Below are positions 56,882 to 64,000 of a stretch of DNA of 64,000 bases, in pieces; positions within the stretch are counted from its first letter, which is position 1; each line of letters starts with the position of its first letter. The DNA is taken from positions 62,001 to 126,000 of the forward strand of contig JAURCS010000001.1 in NCBI GenBank assembly GCA_030828385.1, in the 5' to 3' direction. The stretch comes from Gammaproteobacteria bacterium. GTDB taxonomy: Bacteria; Pseudomonadota; Gammaproteobacteria; Pseudomonadales; Pseudohongiellaceae. The notes under the pieces were generated by a model. It had not been told where the DNA came from and did no database searches. It saw only the letters and a program-made list of their open reading frames with translations. The position numbers and the translations under genes were made by a program.

Positions 56882-59023
56882 ATGAGTATTCAAAAAGTAG
56901 TCCTGCTGGTCATTTTTCTTTCCCTGATCGCTCTGTTTTTTGCCCTTGATTTGCAGCAGATTTTCAACCTTGAGTATTTTCAGGCACAGCGTGATGTCAT
57001 TCTTGCCTACAAGACGGAAAATTTCTGGCTTTCCAGCCTGATATATTTTCTGCTGTATATCATCATTGCGGCCCTTTCCCTGCCTGCCGCTGCCATTTTG
57101 ACTATTGCTGGCGGCGCTGTTTTTGGCCTGGCCTGGGGACTGCTGATGGTTTCTTTCGCCAGCACGATCGGTGCCACGCTGGCCTTTCTGCTTTCCAGAA
57201 CCCTGCTCAGGGACTGGGTGCAGACAAGGTTCGGCAGGTATCTCAAGCCAATCAATGAAGGTATCGAACGTGATGGTACGTTTTACCTGTTTACCTTGCG
57301 TCTGATCCCTGTATTTCCGTTTTTTCTGGTTAATGCGCTGATGGCCCTTACTCCTATCAGCACCCTGTCTTTTTATATGGTGAGTCAGTTGGGCATGCTG
57401 TTTGGTACTGCGCTGTATGTGAATGTAGGCGCAGAGTTGGGAATGGCCACCAGTTTGCCGGATATTTTCAATATCGGCGTTATCAGGGCCGTGGTGGTGC
57501 TGGCCATCTTCCCCTGGCTGGCAAAACTGTTGCTCAGAATACTCAGGAATCGCAAAGTACTGGCACCCTGGAAAAAGGATAAACCGCGACATTTTGATAG
57601 CAACATGGTGGTCATCGGGGCCGGCTCAGCAGGCCTGGTTAGCGCCTATATTGCCGCGCTGGTCAAAGCCCGCGTAACTCTCATAGAAAAACATCAAATG
57701 GGTGGGGACTGCCTGAATACCGGCTGCGTTCCCAGCAAGGCCCTGATTCGCAGTGCCGGGGTTAATCATCTCATCAAGCGAGCCTCTGAATTTGGTCTGG
57801 AAGATGCCTCGGCCAGAGTGAATTTCAGCGCCGTGATGAAACGTATCAGGGAAGTTATCAAGACAATTGAGCCCCATGACTCTGTAGCGCGTTACAGCGA
57901 GCTCGGGGTAGATTGTGTTCAGGGGGAAGCTACTATTACCTCGCCCTGGATCGTGCAGGTCGGGGATCAGAAAATTTCAACTCGCAACATAGTAATTGCC
58001 ACTGGTGCCAGGCCCTGGGTACCGCCGATTCCCGGCCTGGAAAAAATGGATTATCTGACTTCAGATTCAATCTGGTCACTTGAAACCTTGCCGGATCGAC
58101 TGCTGGTGATGGGTGGCGGTCCCATTGGTTGTGAGCTGGCGCAGGCTTTCTCGCGACTTGGCTCCAAAGTCACTATTGTGAACCGCTCTGATCGAATTTT
58201 ACCCCGTGAGGATGTGGATGTTTCCGAGTTCATCAGTGAGCGTTTCAAAGCAGAAGGAATAGAGCTCATTACTTCCCGGGAAGTAGAAGGCTTTACGCAA
58301 GCCGATGGCAACAGGTTCGCTATTACCAGCGGCGCTGACGGTGAATTACCTATTCCCTTTGATCAGGTGCTGGTGGCCGTAGGCAGAAAAGCCAATACAG
58401 AACACCTTGGCCTGGAAACCCTCGACGTCGTGTTAAACGCCAATGGCACAGTCAAGGTTAACGAGTACCTGCAAACCAATTACCCGAATATTTTTGCCTG
58501 CGGTGATGTGGCCGGGCCTTACCAGTTTACCCACATGGCGTCTTTCCAGGCCTGGTTTGCGGCGGTAAACAGCCTGTTTGGTGTCTTTAAAAAATTCCGC
58601 ATCCATTACAATGTGGTGCCCTGGGCGACGTTTATTGATCCGGAAGTTGCCAGGGTTGGTCTCAATGAACTTGAAGCGGAAGAAAAAGGCATCAAGGTTG
58701 AAGTCACCCGTTATGGTATTGATAATCTGGACCGTGCCATTGCCGATAGTGAAGCCGTGGGCTATGTCAAAGTGTTGACGGAGCCGGGCAAGGATAAAAT
58801 TCTGGGCGTCACGATTGTTGGTTACCACGCCGCGGAATTAATTAATGAATTTATTCTGGCCATGACCCATGGCCTGGGATTGAAAAAAATTATGGCAAGC
58901 ATCCATATTTATCCAACACTTTCCGAAAGCGGCAAATTTGCCGCTGGTGAGTGGCGCAAGAAAAATGCGCCGCAGTGGATCATGCCTTATCTTGAGAAGT
59001 TTCATCGTTGGAGGAGGGGGTAA
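56882..59023 (+). CDS. TVP38/DedA-like membrane domain fused to a pyridine nucleotide-disulfide oxidoreductase
   Basis: A 713-residue fusion. Residues 1-~225 form a SNARE-associated (TVP38/TMEM64-like) domain with about five helices (GGAVFGLAWGLLMVSF; LRLIPVFPFFLVNAL). Residues ~235-713 form a FAD-dependent disulfide oxidoreductase of the dihydrolipoyl dehydrogenase/mercuric reductase group. That part has the FAD motif GAGSAG (246-251), redox pair C277/C282 in GGDCLNTGCVPSK, NAD motif GGGPIGCELAQAF and the dimer-interface HIYPTLSE. The C-terminal catalytic His is replaced in HIYPTLSE-type fashion as in relatives. Membrane-tethered electron transfer is inferred; its substrate is unknown. It is divergent from hemB. 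Confidence 0.88.
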   Translation: MSIQKVVLLVIFLSLIALFFALDLQQIFNLEYFQAQRDVILAYKTENFWLSSLIYFLLYIIIAALSLPAAAILTIAGGAVFGLAWGLLMVSFASTIGATLAFLLSRTLLRDWVQTRFGRYLKPINEGIERDGTFYLFTLRLIPVFPFFLVNALMALTPISTLSFYMVSQLGMLFGTALYVNVGAELGMATSLPDIFNIGVIRAVVVLAIFPWLAKLLLRILRNRKVLAPWKKDKPRHFDSNMVVIGAGSAGLVSAYIAALVKARVTLIEKHQMGGDCLNTGCVPSKALIRSAGVNHLIKRASEFGLEDASARVNFSAVMKRIREVIKTIEPHDSVARYSELGVDCVQGEATITSPWIVQVGDQKISTRNIVIATGARPWVPPIPGLEKMDYLTSDSIWSLETLPDRLLVMGGGPIGCELAQAFSRLGSKVTIVNRSDRILPREDVDVSEFISERFKAEGIELITSREVEGFTQADGNRFAITSGADGELPIPFDQVLVAVGRKANTEHLGLETLDVVLNANGTVKVNEYLQTNYPNIFACGDVAGPYQFTHMASFQAWFAAVNSLFGVFKKFRIHYNVVPWATFIDPEVARVGLNELEAEEKGIKVEVTRYGIDNLDRAIADSEAVGYVKVLTEPGKDKILGVTIVGYHAAELINEFILAMTHGLGLKKIMASIHIYPTLSESGKFAAGEWRKKNAPQWIMPYLEKFHRWRRG

Positions 59024-59027
59024 ATTT

Positions 59028-59083
59028 AAGAGGCAAGAGGCAAGCGGGATAAAAGATAAAGGATAAAGGATAAAGGTGACCGG
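59028..59083 (+). repeat. Purine-rich heptamer array, 8 words in register
   Basis: AAGAGGC, AAGAGGC, AAGCGGG, ATAAAAG, ATAAAGG, ATAAAGG, ATAAAGG, TGACCGG: the 7-nt phase is kept while the word changes. The order AAGCGG, then AT-words, then TGASCGG is shared with 51809-51850. Confidence 0.7.
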
Positions 59084-59212
59084 GGCGGGTGGAATGGTGG
59101 GCTGGATGAGACCGTTTGCTTCGATCTGACAAAATAGTATTCCTTGAATACCCGCAGGGAAATATCTACCTGTAGGTCAAGATAGAAGATGATAGATACT
59201 TTACAGGATAAA

Positions 59213-59250
59213 CAGGTCGGATAAGGCCGCAGGCCGTCATCCGACATGGG
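59213..59250. repeat. REP-like palindromic element, copy 2
   Basis: GTCGGAT (59216-59222 region) and ATCCGAC close a stem around AAGGCC-GC-AGGCC, giving an almost perfect palindrome. It matches the copy at 22588-22628 apart from a 3-nt length difference in the middle and one T/A change. The shape is like the REP elements of enterobacteria and pseudomonads. Confidence 0.75.
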
Positions 59251-59327
59251 CCTGAAGGGTAGTCGAAAAAATTGGTCAGGAGTTTATAGTGAACTCAGAC
59301 CTCAAAGCTTCAATATCATCTATAGTT

Positions 59328-59522
59328 TCAGGCAAATGGCTGTTTATGCTGATTGTCTTTGCTTTTGTAAATTCTGACCCAGAATAAAAGCTCAAAGGCT
59401 GCACCAAGCAGAAAAAACAGTTTAAAGCCCGGGGTGTGACCGATCGCGTAGCATGCAAAGGTTGCCGTCAGGAAACTGAAAGTCACCAGTAGTCGCGACC
59501 ATGATTGAGGCTTGAACCACAT
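59328..59522 (-). CDS. Small membrane protein, 64 aa
   Basis: A 64-residue protein with two membrane helices (about 9-28 and 31-50) and a basic tail (YKSKDNQHKQ). It starts 2 bp after the rsd stop codon and so is probably co-translated with it. No family recognised; the residue pattern is that of a real membrane protein. Confidence 0.55.
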   Translation of the reverse strand: MWFKPQSWSRLLVTFSFLTATFACYAIGHTPGFKLFFLLGAAFELLFWVRIYKSKDNQHKQPFA

Positions 59523-59524
59523 AT

Positions 59525-59974
59525 CTAGCGCGTTAGTTCCAGCAGTTGGTCTTCAAGGGCAAAGCGAAGTGTTAGTGCATTATCCAGTCTGGCCAGGTCA
59601 ACGGGCAGCGATGCATCTTCGGAAGAATGCGTCAGCTCATCCTTGTATTTTTCATTAAAACTCAGGGCGAGATCCGTGGTGTTTTCGATACTCTGGTAAA
59701 TATTATCCAGCAGCTCCCTGTGCACTTCCAGTTGCTCTGTGCTGTCATGCAGCAGTTTTTCATACACTTCAAAATGACCGGCGGAGATATAATCCATCAG
59801 CGATTCGCAAAAACTTTCTATGGGGAAATCCTGTTCTTCCAACTGAAGCGCATGATCTGAATAAAGTGACTCATCAAGGTTTTCGTGGATTGACTCACGC
59901 TGATTTTTCCAGCGCGTGATAATGGCTTCGATTTCCTCGCGTCTGGCAGCAGAAATATTCCGGTTCATTGTCAT
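59525..59974 (-). CDS. rsd: Rsd/AlgQ family anti-sigma-70 regulator
   Basis: A 149-residue helical protein. FCESLMDYISAGHFEVYEKLL is the Rsd/AlgQ signature and TTDLALSFNEKY is the later motif. Rsd binds the major sigma factor in stationary phase and shifts RNA polymerase to alternative sigmas; AlgQ controls alginate in Pseudomonas. It lies next to dsbB, the same neighbours as algQ in Pseudomonas. Confidence 0.88.
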   Translation of the reverse strand: MTMNRNISAARREEIEAIITRWKNQRESIHENLDESLYSDHALQLEEQDFPIESFCESLMDYISAGHFEVYEKLLHDSTEQLEVHRELLDNIYQSIENTTDLALSFNEKYKDELTHSSEDASLPVDLARLDNALTLRFALEDQLLELTR

Positions 59975-60091
59975 TCCTTTTTCATTTTCTTTTTATTTCT
60001 CTTGATTTTTTAATTAGCTTTTTCATTTGCCTTCACTTTCATCAAGCTCTTGCTTTGTGCATTGCCATTTTTGTTGGTGCAGCCAGAAATG

Positions 60092-60125
60092 AAAACCTGT
60101 ACCAGCATCCTAGGTCAGGTTTTTC
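60092..60125 (-). terminator. Terminator hairpin after dsbB
   Basis: AAAACCTG (60092-60099) and CAGGTTTT (60116-60123) form a perfect 8-bp stem with an inner ACC/GGT pair. On the minus strand the stem ends in TTTT, giving an intrinsic terminator 45 nt after the dsbB stop. It separates dsbB from rsd. Confidence 0.6.
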
Positions 60126-60168
60126 ACAATAGCCAGAAATATGGCGATTAACTGTAAGCGGAGAGTGC

Positions 60169-60681
60169 CTACTTGCGGAAGGCTTGCCAGATGCAGACCC
60201 CGGCCAGGGCAGTAAAGCCCACCAGACTCCATTGGGGAATGCTCATCCCGATGACGGGATCCTGCCAGGCGATTTCTGCACAATTGCCATCACCGGTAAA
60301 CATGGTGGCCAGTGCTTCGGTAAGAGGAAACTCCTGGAACATATAGGCGACACTCGGTCCGCAGGCAGGAACCTGATCTTTGGGTAAGTGCTGCAGCCAG
60401 ATTTGACGAATGGCAAAACCGCCGCCGGCAGCGGCAAACAGCGCGGCCAATAAACCATAGACCACTTTACCGGTCCCACTGGGGTTATGGATAAAGGCAA
60501 TTAACGAGGTAAACCCTGCCATAACAAAGAAAAACCGCTGGGTCATACATAATGGACAGGGCTCCAGCATCATTACTTTTTCCATGTACATGGCGATAGC
60601 CAGCAGCGTGACACAAAACAGGAAGATGTAGAGATAGAGCAGGCGTGTCTGTAACAGTTTTTGTAGCATAGGATTATTCAT
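60169..60681 (-). CDS. dsbB: Disulfide bond formation protein B
   Basis: A 170-residue inner-membrane protein with four helices. The first redox pair is C42/C45 in LEPCPLCMTQRF; the second pair lies in the periplasmic loop (VPACGPS and GDGNCAEIAW). It re-oxidises DsbA and passes electrons to quinone. It is 21 bp downstream of gshA on the same strand. Confidence 0.94.
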   Translation of the reverse strand: MNNPMLQKLLQTRLLYLYIFLFCVTLLAIAMYMEKVMMLEPCPLCMTQRFFFVMAGFTSLIAFIHNPSGTGKVVYGLLAALFAAAGGGFAIRQIWLQHLPKDQVPACGPSVAYMFQEFPLTEALATMFTGDGNCAEIAWQDPVIGMSIPQWSLVGFTALAGVCIWQAFRK

Positions 60682-60702
60682 AATTGGATTAATACAAGGT
60701 TT

Positions 60703-62271
60703 TTATGAAGCATTCATTTGCTTCAGGTAAGTTTCAAAATCAATGGTATCCGAAGATTCTATCGCTTCCCTCTCAAGATTGGATTTTTCAGACATTTCTT
60801 TCAATGAGTTCAGCTTTTTTTCATCCAGCGTTTGAGCACGGAAGTAATCGCTGTTAGCAAGAGACTGATTCATGGCAAAAGTAAAATAAGGTGTTTTTAA
60901 TTCATCCATGCGCTGTAGAATTTTTGCCGAGGGAGTCAGTGCGCTGTCCTGAACTTTTGCAAGTTGTGCCTGGGTGGCTTTACGGTGTACGTCATTGCCG
61001 TGAATGTCGTCCATTAATCCGGAGATCTCAAGCGTTTCAGCTAGGATTTCTTCTGCCCAATCCTGCAGGGGAATTAATTTTCCGGTACTGCTAAGTTCCA
61101 GCCCGGGTTCCCTGCCACGATTAACCACGGTCCTCAGATTCTGTTCAATTTCAGTATATTCATCGGAATCGGAAGGTCGACTTTTGCGCAGTAAGCAGAA
61201 TAAAAGAAAGCTGTTAAGGAAATATATTTCCTCGTTATCAATACCAACCGGCAGGAAGGGGTTAAGGTCCAGACAGCGAACCTCAATATACTCAACTCCC
61301 TGTTGGCGTAAAACCTGAACTGGTCGCAAGCCCGAAGAAGTTACCCGTTTGGGTCGTATGGTGCTGTAAAACTCGTTTTCAATTTGCAGGATATTGTCAT
61401 TGAGTTGCTTGAACTGACCGTTTTCCGGTGCAAACTTTTTATAGGGTGCATAGGGCGTTTTAATCGCACTGGTCAGATCATTGGCATAGTTTTCCAGATT
61501 GTTGTAACTGACATAAAGACCTGACTGGGCATCACTGGTGTAACCAAGGTCACCCATTCTAAGACAGGTGCCATGAGGCATATAAAGTGTGCCATGGTCA
61601 TACTCTTCAAGACCATGGTGTTTGTTGTTTCGCACAAAACTCTTGCACACCGCCGGTGATGCACCAAACAAATAAAGTAGCAGCCAGGAATAACGGCGGA
61701 AATTTCGGATCAGATTAAAATATTGTTCGGTTTTGAAATCCTGCAGCGGTAGCTCTGATCGATTCAGGTCTTTATATAATTCCCAAAAACTATCCGGCAA
61801 TGAAAAATTGAAATGAATGCCGGCAATGGTTTGCATCGCTCGCCCATAGCGGTAACTTAGTCCCATGCGGTACAGCGTTTTAAGTTTCGCTACATTGGAT
61901 GAGCCGTATTGTGCCAGGAGAATTTTGCTGTCGTCATCCAGCACGCAGGGCATGCTCGAGGTCCACAGCAATTCTTCCCGATCCATCTGGGTAAACAAAA
62001 AGGTATGCAGGTCTGCCATATAGTCCAGACATTTATCGGGAGAATGAAAAACTGGCGTAATAAATTCCAGCAGTGCTTCGGAAAAATCCGTGGTTACGCT
62101 GGGATGGGTGAGTGGAGAGCCGAGGCCAGCCGGGTGCAGGCTTTGGGCAATATGACCTTGCGGATTAACGCGCAGGCTTTCCTTTTCTATGCCGATACCA
62201 ATATCAGAGAGGCAACCTATTTTGGAGGACTCGGTGAGCTGGCTCAGGCGCTGCTTCAATTGATCCGGCAA
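60703..62271 (-). CDS. gshA: Glutamate-cysteine ligase
   Basis: A 522-residue class I glutamate-cysteine ligase with GIEKESLRVNPQGHIAQS, the ITPVFHSPDKCL region and the motif YIEVRCLDLNPFLPVGID. First step of glutathione synthesis, forming gamma-glutamylcysteine from Glu and Cys. No lesion is seen, in contrast to gshB at 36618. Confidence 0.94.
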   Translation of the reverse strand: MPDQLKQRLSQLTESSKIGCLSDIGIGIEKESLRVNPQGHIAQSLHPAGLGSPLTHPSVTTDFSEALLEFITPVFHSPDKCLDYMADLHTFLFTQMDREELLWTSSMPCVLDDDSKILLAQYGSSNVAKLKTLYRMGLSYRYGRAMQTIAGIHFNFSLPDSFWELYKDLNRSELPLQDFKTEQYFNLIRNFRRYSWLLLYLFGASPAVCKSFVRNNKHHGLEEYDHGTLYMPHGTCLRMGDLGYTSDAQSGLYVSYNNLENYANDLTSAIKTPYAPYKKFAPENGQFKQLNDNILQIENEFYSTIRPKRVTSSGLRPVQVLRQQGVEYIEVRCLDLNPFLPVGIDNEEIYFLNSFLLFCLLRKSRPSDSDEYTEIEQNLRTVVNRGREPGLELSSTGKLIPLQDWAEEILAETLEISGLMDDIHGNDVHRKATQAQLAKVQDSALTPSAKILQRMDELKTPYFTFAMNQSLANSDYFRAQTLDEKKLNSLKEMSEKSNLEREAIESSDTIDFETYLKQMNAS

Positions 62272-62556
62272 AGCAAAATTCCTGAATAGTAATTAATGAA
62301 TATTCGGTTGCTCTTGTACATCACAGCCTTGGCTTAAATAGTAACAATAATGATCGTGTTGTAGGCTATCTAATTGCAGTAACTTATTAATATTGTTGGG
62401 GATTTACTGCAGGATTTAGCGTCCGGGAGACTGTGGCTGGGGATTATGCCATAGATACCAGCGTCTGGATAATTCAATTTCCCCATATTTTTTGGTGCCA
62501 GGGCGCTAGTTAGCCTTTAAATCGTGCATATTCCCTGAAATTGGAAAAACAGCTAC

Positions 62557-62973
62557 TCAGGTTTCGTTGGTTTCTCTTTTAAAGCGATGAATCTTGCGAC
62601 GATCCTGTTTGGTGGGTCGCCCACTGGCAAGCGGATTCATGTCACGCTGAAGTTTTCGCTGTTCTGCATGGAGTCTGCGTTTTTCTATACTTTCCGCACT
62701 TTCTTCATAGAGCAGAGCAGCCTGGGCAGCACCGCCACGTTTGTCCGACAGTCCTGTAACGGTAACCGTTTTTTCATCCCAGCCCTGTCGAATTTCAAGC
62801 ACACTGCCCAACTCAATGTCGCGGCTACTTTTAGTACGTGCGCCGTTGCAGTGGACCTTGCCGCCTTCAATAGCCTGTTTTGCCATGGATCGGGTTTTAT
62901 AAAATCTGGCAGCCCAGAGCCATTTGTCGAGGCGGACCTTGGTAGTGGAATTTGATTTATCGTGTTGGCTCAT
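62557..62973 (-). CDS. hslR: Heat shock protein 15 (HslR)
   Basis: A 138-residue protein starting with an S4 RNA-binding domain (VRLDKWLWAARFYKTRSMAKQAIEGGKV) and a basic C-terminus. Hsp15 recycles stalled 50S subunits carrying nascent chains. It is followed upstream by yrfG (22-bp gap), a conserved pair. Confidence 0.92.
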   Translation of the reverse strand: MSQHDKSNSTTKVRLDKWLWAARFYKTRSMAKQAIEGGKVHCNGARTKSSRDIELGSVLEIRQGWDEKTVTVTGLSDKRGGAAQAALLYEESAESIEKRRLHAEQRKLQRDMNPLASGRPTKQDRRKIHRFKRETNET

Positions 62974-62995
62974 AATTCTTGCGCCGGGATCTGGA

Positions 62996-63655
62996 TTAAA
63001 GTCCTGCAGTCATTAATTCATCAAGATGGACAATACCATTGAAATGGGAAGCCTCCCGGGGATCTATTCCAGAGTCCGGATGCAATACCTGAACCAGCTG
63101 GCCAACTCCGCCGCGTTTTGCGCACTCCAGCACCGGCATGCTGTCATCAATAAACAGCGCGCGGGAAAGCTCAAATTTTTCGCGCTCTTCAAGTTTTTCC
63201 CAGAAACCATCATTTTCCTTGGCAAGATTAAACTCATGGGAACTGATCATAACCTCAAGATGCTGATCCAGTCCTGACGCCGCCACCTTGATCGCCAGCG
63301 CTTTGGGATGAGCATTGGTGAGCAGTACGATGTTTTTATCCATGCTTTTGAGAAAGGCGAGAAATTCTGGGCAGTGGGGTCGCATGCGGATTAAATGACG
63401 CACTTCCTTTTTTAAGGCCTCGACATCCAGATCCAACTGGTCAGACCAGTGATCCAGGCAATACCAGAGCAGACTGCCATGGGTAGCTTCTGACATTTGC
63501 TGCAGGGTTTGCCGTGCTTCTGCCAGGGGGATGTCACGGTGCTGGGCGACTCTGGCGGGAAGGAATTCCAGCCAGAAATAATTATCAAAACTTAAATCCA
63601 GCAAGGTGCCATCCATATCAAGTAGCACGGTATCAACTTCTGTCCAGTTCACCAT
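62996..63655 (-). CDS. yrfG: GMP/IMP nucleotidase YrfG (HAD family)
   Basis: A 219-residue HAD phosphatase. Motif I is VLLDMDGTLLDL, motif II LLTNAHPKALA, with a conserved Lys and the final motif FIDDSMPVLECA. E. coli YrfG dephosphorylates GMP and IMP. It is divergent from cysQ; nudE, often between them, is absent. Confidence 0.9.
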   Translation of the reverse strand: MVNWTEVDTVLLDMDGTLLDLSFDNYFWLEFLPARVAQHRDIPLAEARQTLQQMSEATHGSLLWYCLDHWSDQLDLDVEALKKEVRHLIRMRPHCPEFLAFLKSMDKNIVLLTNAHPKALAIKVAASGLDQHLEVMISSHEFNLAKENDGFWEKLEEREKFELSRALFIDDSMPVLECAKRGGVGQLVQVLHPDSGIDPREASHFNGIVHLDELMTAGL

Positions 63656-63761
63656 AATGGAATTTCAAACAAGTCGTGAAAACATCTATTATAATCGACT
63701 GCGAGTTTAATGCTCTTTATAGCGACAGTTTTCTTTTAGTAATTATGCGGGGAAATAGCAA

Positions 63762-64000
63762 ATGATACTGGATGATCTAAAAATTATTGCCCGGGATGCT
63801 GGTAAAGCCATTATCGAGGTTTATGATCGTGATGAAGAAATTACGATTACCACCAAGGATAATGATTCCCCGCTTACTGAAGCTGATCTTGCTGCCCATC
63901 GGATTATTGTCGATGCACTGCGTGAACTGACACCGGCGTTACCAATTCTCTCTGAAGAATCAAAAGCGGTTTCCTGGGAAGAAAGACAGTGCTGGGAAAC
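63762..64000 (+). CDS. cysQ: 3'(2'),5'-bisphosphate nucleotidase CysQ, partial
   Basis: The first 79 codons of an inositol-monophosphatase-family protein, cut by the window end. Visible are AGKAIIEVYDRDE, the lithium-sensitive family SPLTEADLAAHRIIVDAL motif and LPILSEES, which provides metal-binding Glu. CysQ degrades pAp from sulfate assimilation. ATG 63762 has GGGGA about 8 nt upstream. Confidence 0.9.
   Translation, partial: MILDDLKIIARDAGKAIIEVYDRDEEITITTKDNDSPLTEADLAAHRIIVDALRELTPALPILSEESKAVSWEERQCWE

Larger units (their letters stand above)
59024..59327. other. Intergenic region, 304 bp, with heptamers and REP-like element
   Basis: It contains the purine-rich heptamer array (59028-59083), then a stretch without clear signals, and the REP-like palindrome (59213-59250). 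No good frame is present. It separates the fusion gene from the convergent small membrane protein. Confidence 0.6.

Noticed and set aside
56783-57592. 269-codon frame on the minus strand
   Set aside because: It lies antisense to the well-supported TVP38-oxidoreductase fusion, is rich in Gln, Lys and Arg and matches no family.

Overview
The window is a stretch of a gammaproteobacterial chromosome, with gene order closest to Pseudomonas and its relatives. Several runs match the Pseudomonas order: hemW-rdgB-DUF4426-metW-metX-yggT-proC-yggS-pilT, ruvX-algH-tonB-gshB, dapF-lysA-lptM with divergent cyaY, argH with divergent hemCDXY, rsd/algQ-dsbB, and hslR-yrfG-cysQ. The base composition (high 40s % GC by eye), the DUF1552 and ankyrin proteins, the carotenoid oxygenase and the malonate uptake genes suggest an environmental, probably aquatic, lineage. 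The exact family cannot be named from sequence alone.

Layout. 1-5.7 kb: a partial TPR protein, a short-chain dehydrogenase, a frameshifted twin-arginine DUF1552 protein, a secreted ankyrin-repeat protein and a cytochrome P460-like protein. 5.7-10.6 kb (minus): a carotenoid oxygenase and acetyltransferase pair, a shikimate-kinase-like protein, two more acetyltransferases and small secreted or membrane proteins. 10.8-13.5 kb (plus): malonate transport and activation (madL, madM, malonyl-CoA synthetase). 13.5-19.3 kb: small membrane proteins, MetY, an aldehyde dehydrogenase and a broken RlpA-like lipoprotein. 19.3-31 kb (minus): ilvD, argA, argE, phhB, a thioesterase, an ElyC-like protein, a broken fnr, hemW, rdgB, metW and metX. 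31-44.4 kb: yggT, proC, yggS, broken pilT, ruvX, algH, tonB, frameshifted gshB, a three-domain glycosyltransferase, DUF484, dapF, lysA and lptM. 44.6-64 kb: cyaY, an MscS channel, argH, hemCDXY, ubiD, rho, trxA, hemB, a TVP38-flavoprotein fusion, rsd, dsbB, gshA, hslR, yrfG and the start of cysQ.

Functional themes: amino-acid biosynthesis (Arg, Lys, Met, Pro, branched chain), tetrapyrrole synthesis (hemB, C, D, X, Y, W), thiol/redox functions (gshA, gshB, trxA, dsbB) and envelope functions.

Most unusual features. (1) Five genes carry lesions that keep the rest of the protein readable. fnr has two in-frame stops, one exactly at a conserved Fe-S cysteine. pilT has a stop at a conserved lysine. 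An rlpA-like gene has a stop just after its lipobox. gshB has one frameshift. The DUF1552 gene has two compensating frameshifts. ruvX also lacks any ATG/GTG/TTG start ahead of its catalytic Asp. The genes expected to be essential look intact. Either these genes are decaying or the sequence has local errors. (2) A perfect FNR box sits at class II spacing to a -10 element upstream of the carotenoid oxygenase gene. (3) A dispersed family of intergenic tandem heptamers (GTNNCAA and a purine-rich ATAAAGG class) holds a 7-nt register even where the word changes. (4) Two REP-like palindromes lie 36 kb apart, each near such heptamer arrays. No tRNA, rRNA, CRISPR array, insertion sequence or prophage was recognised.
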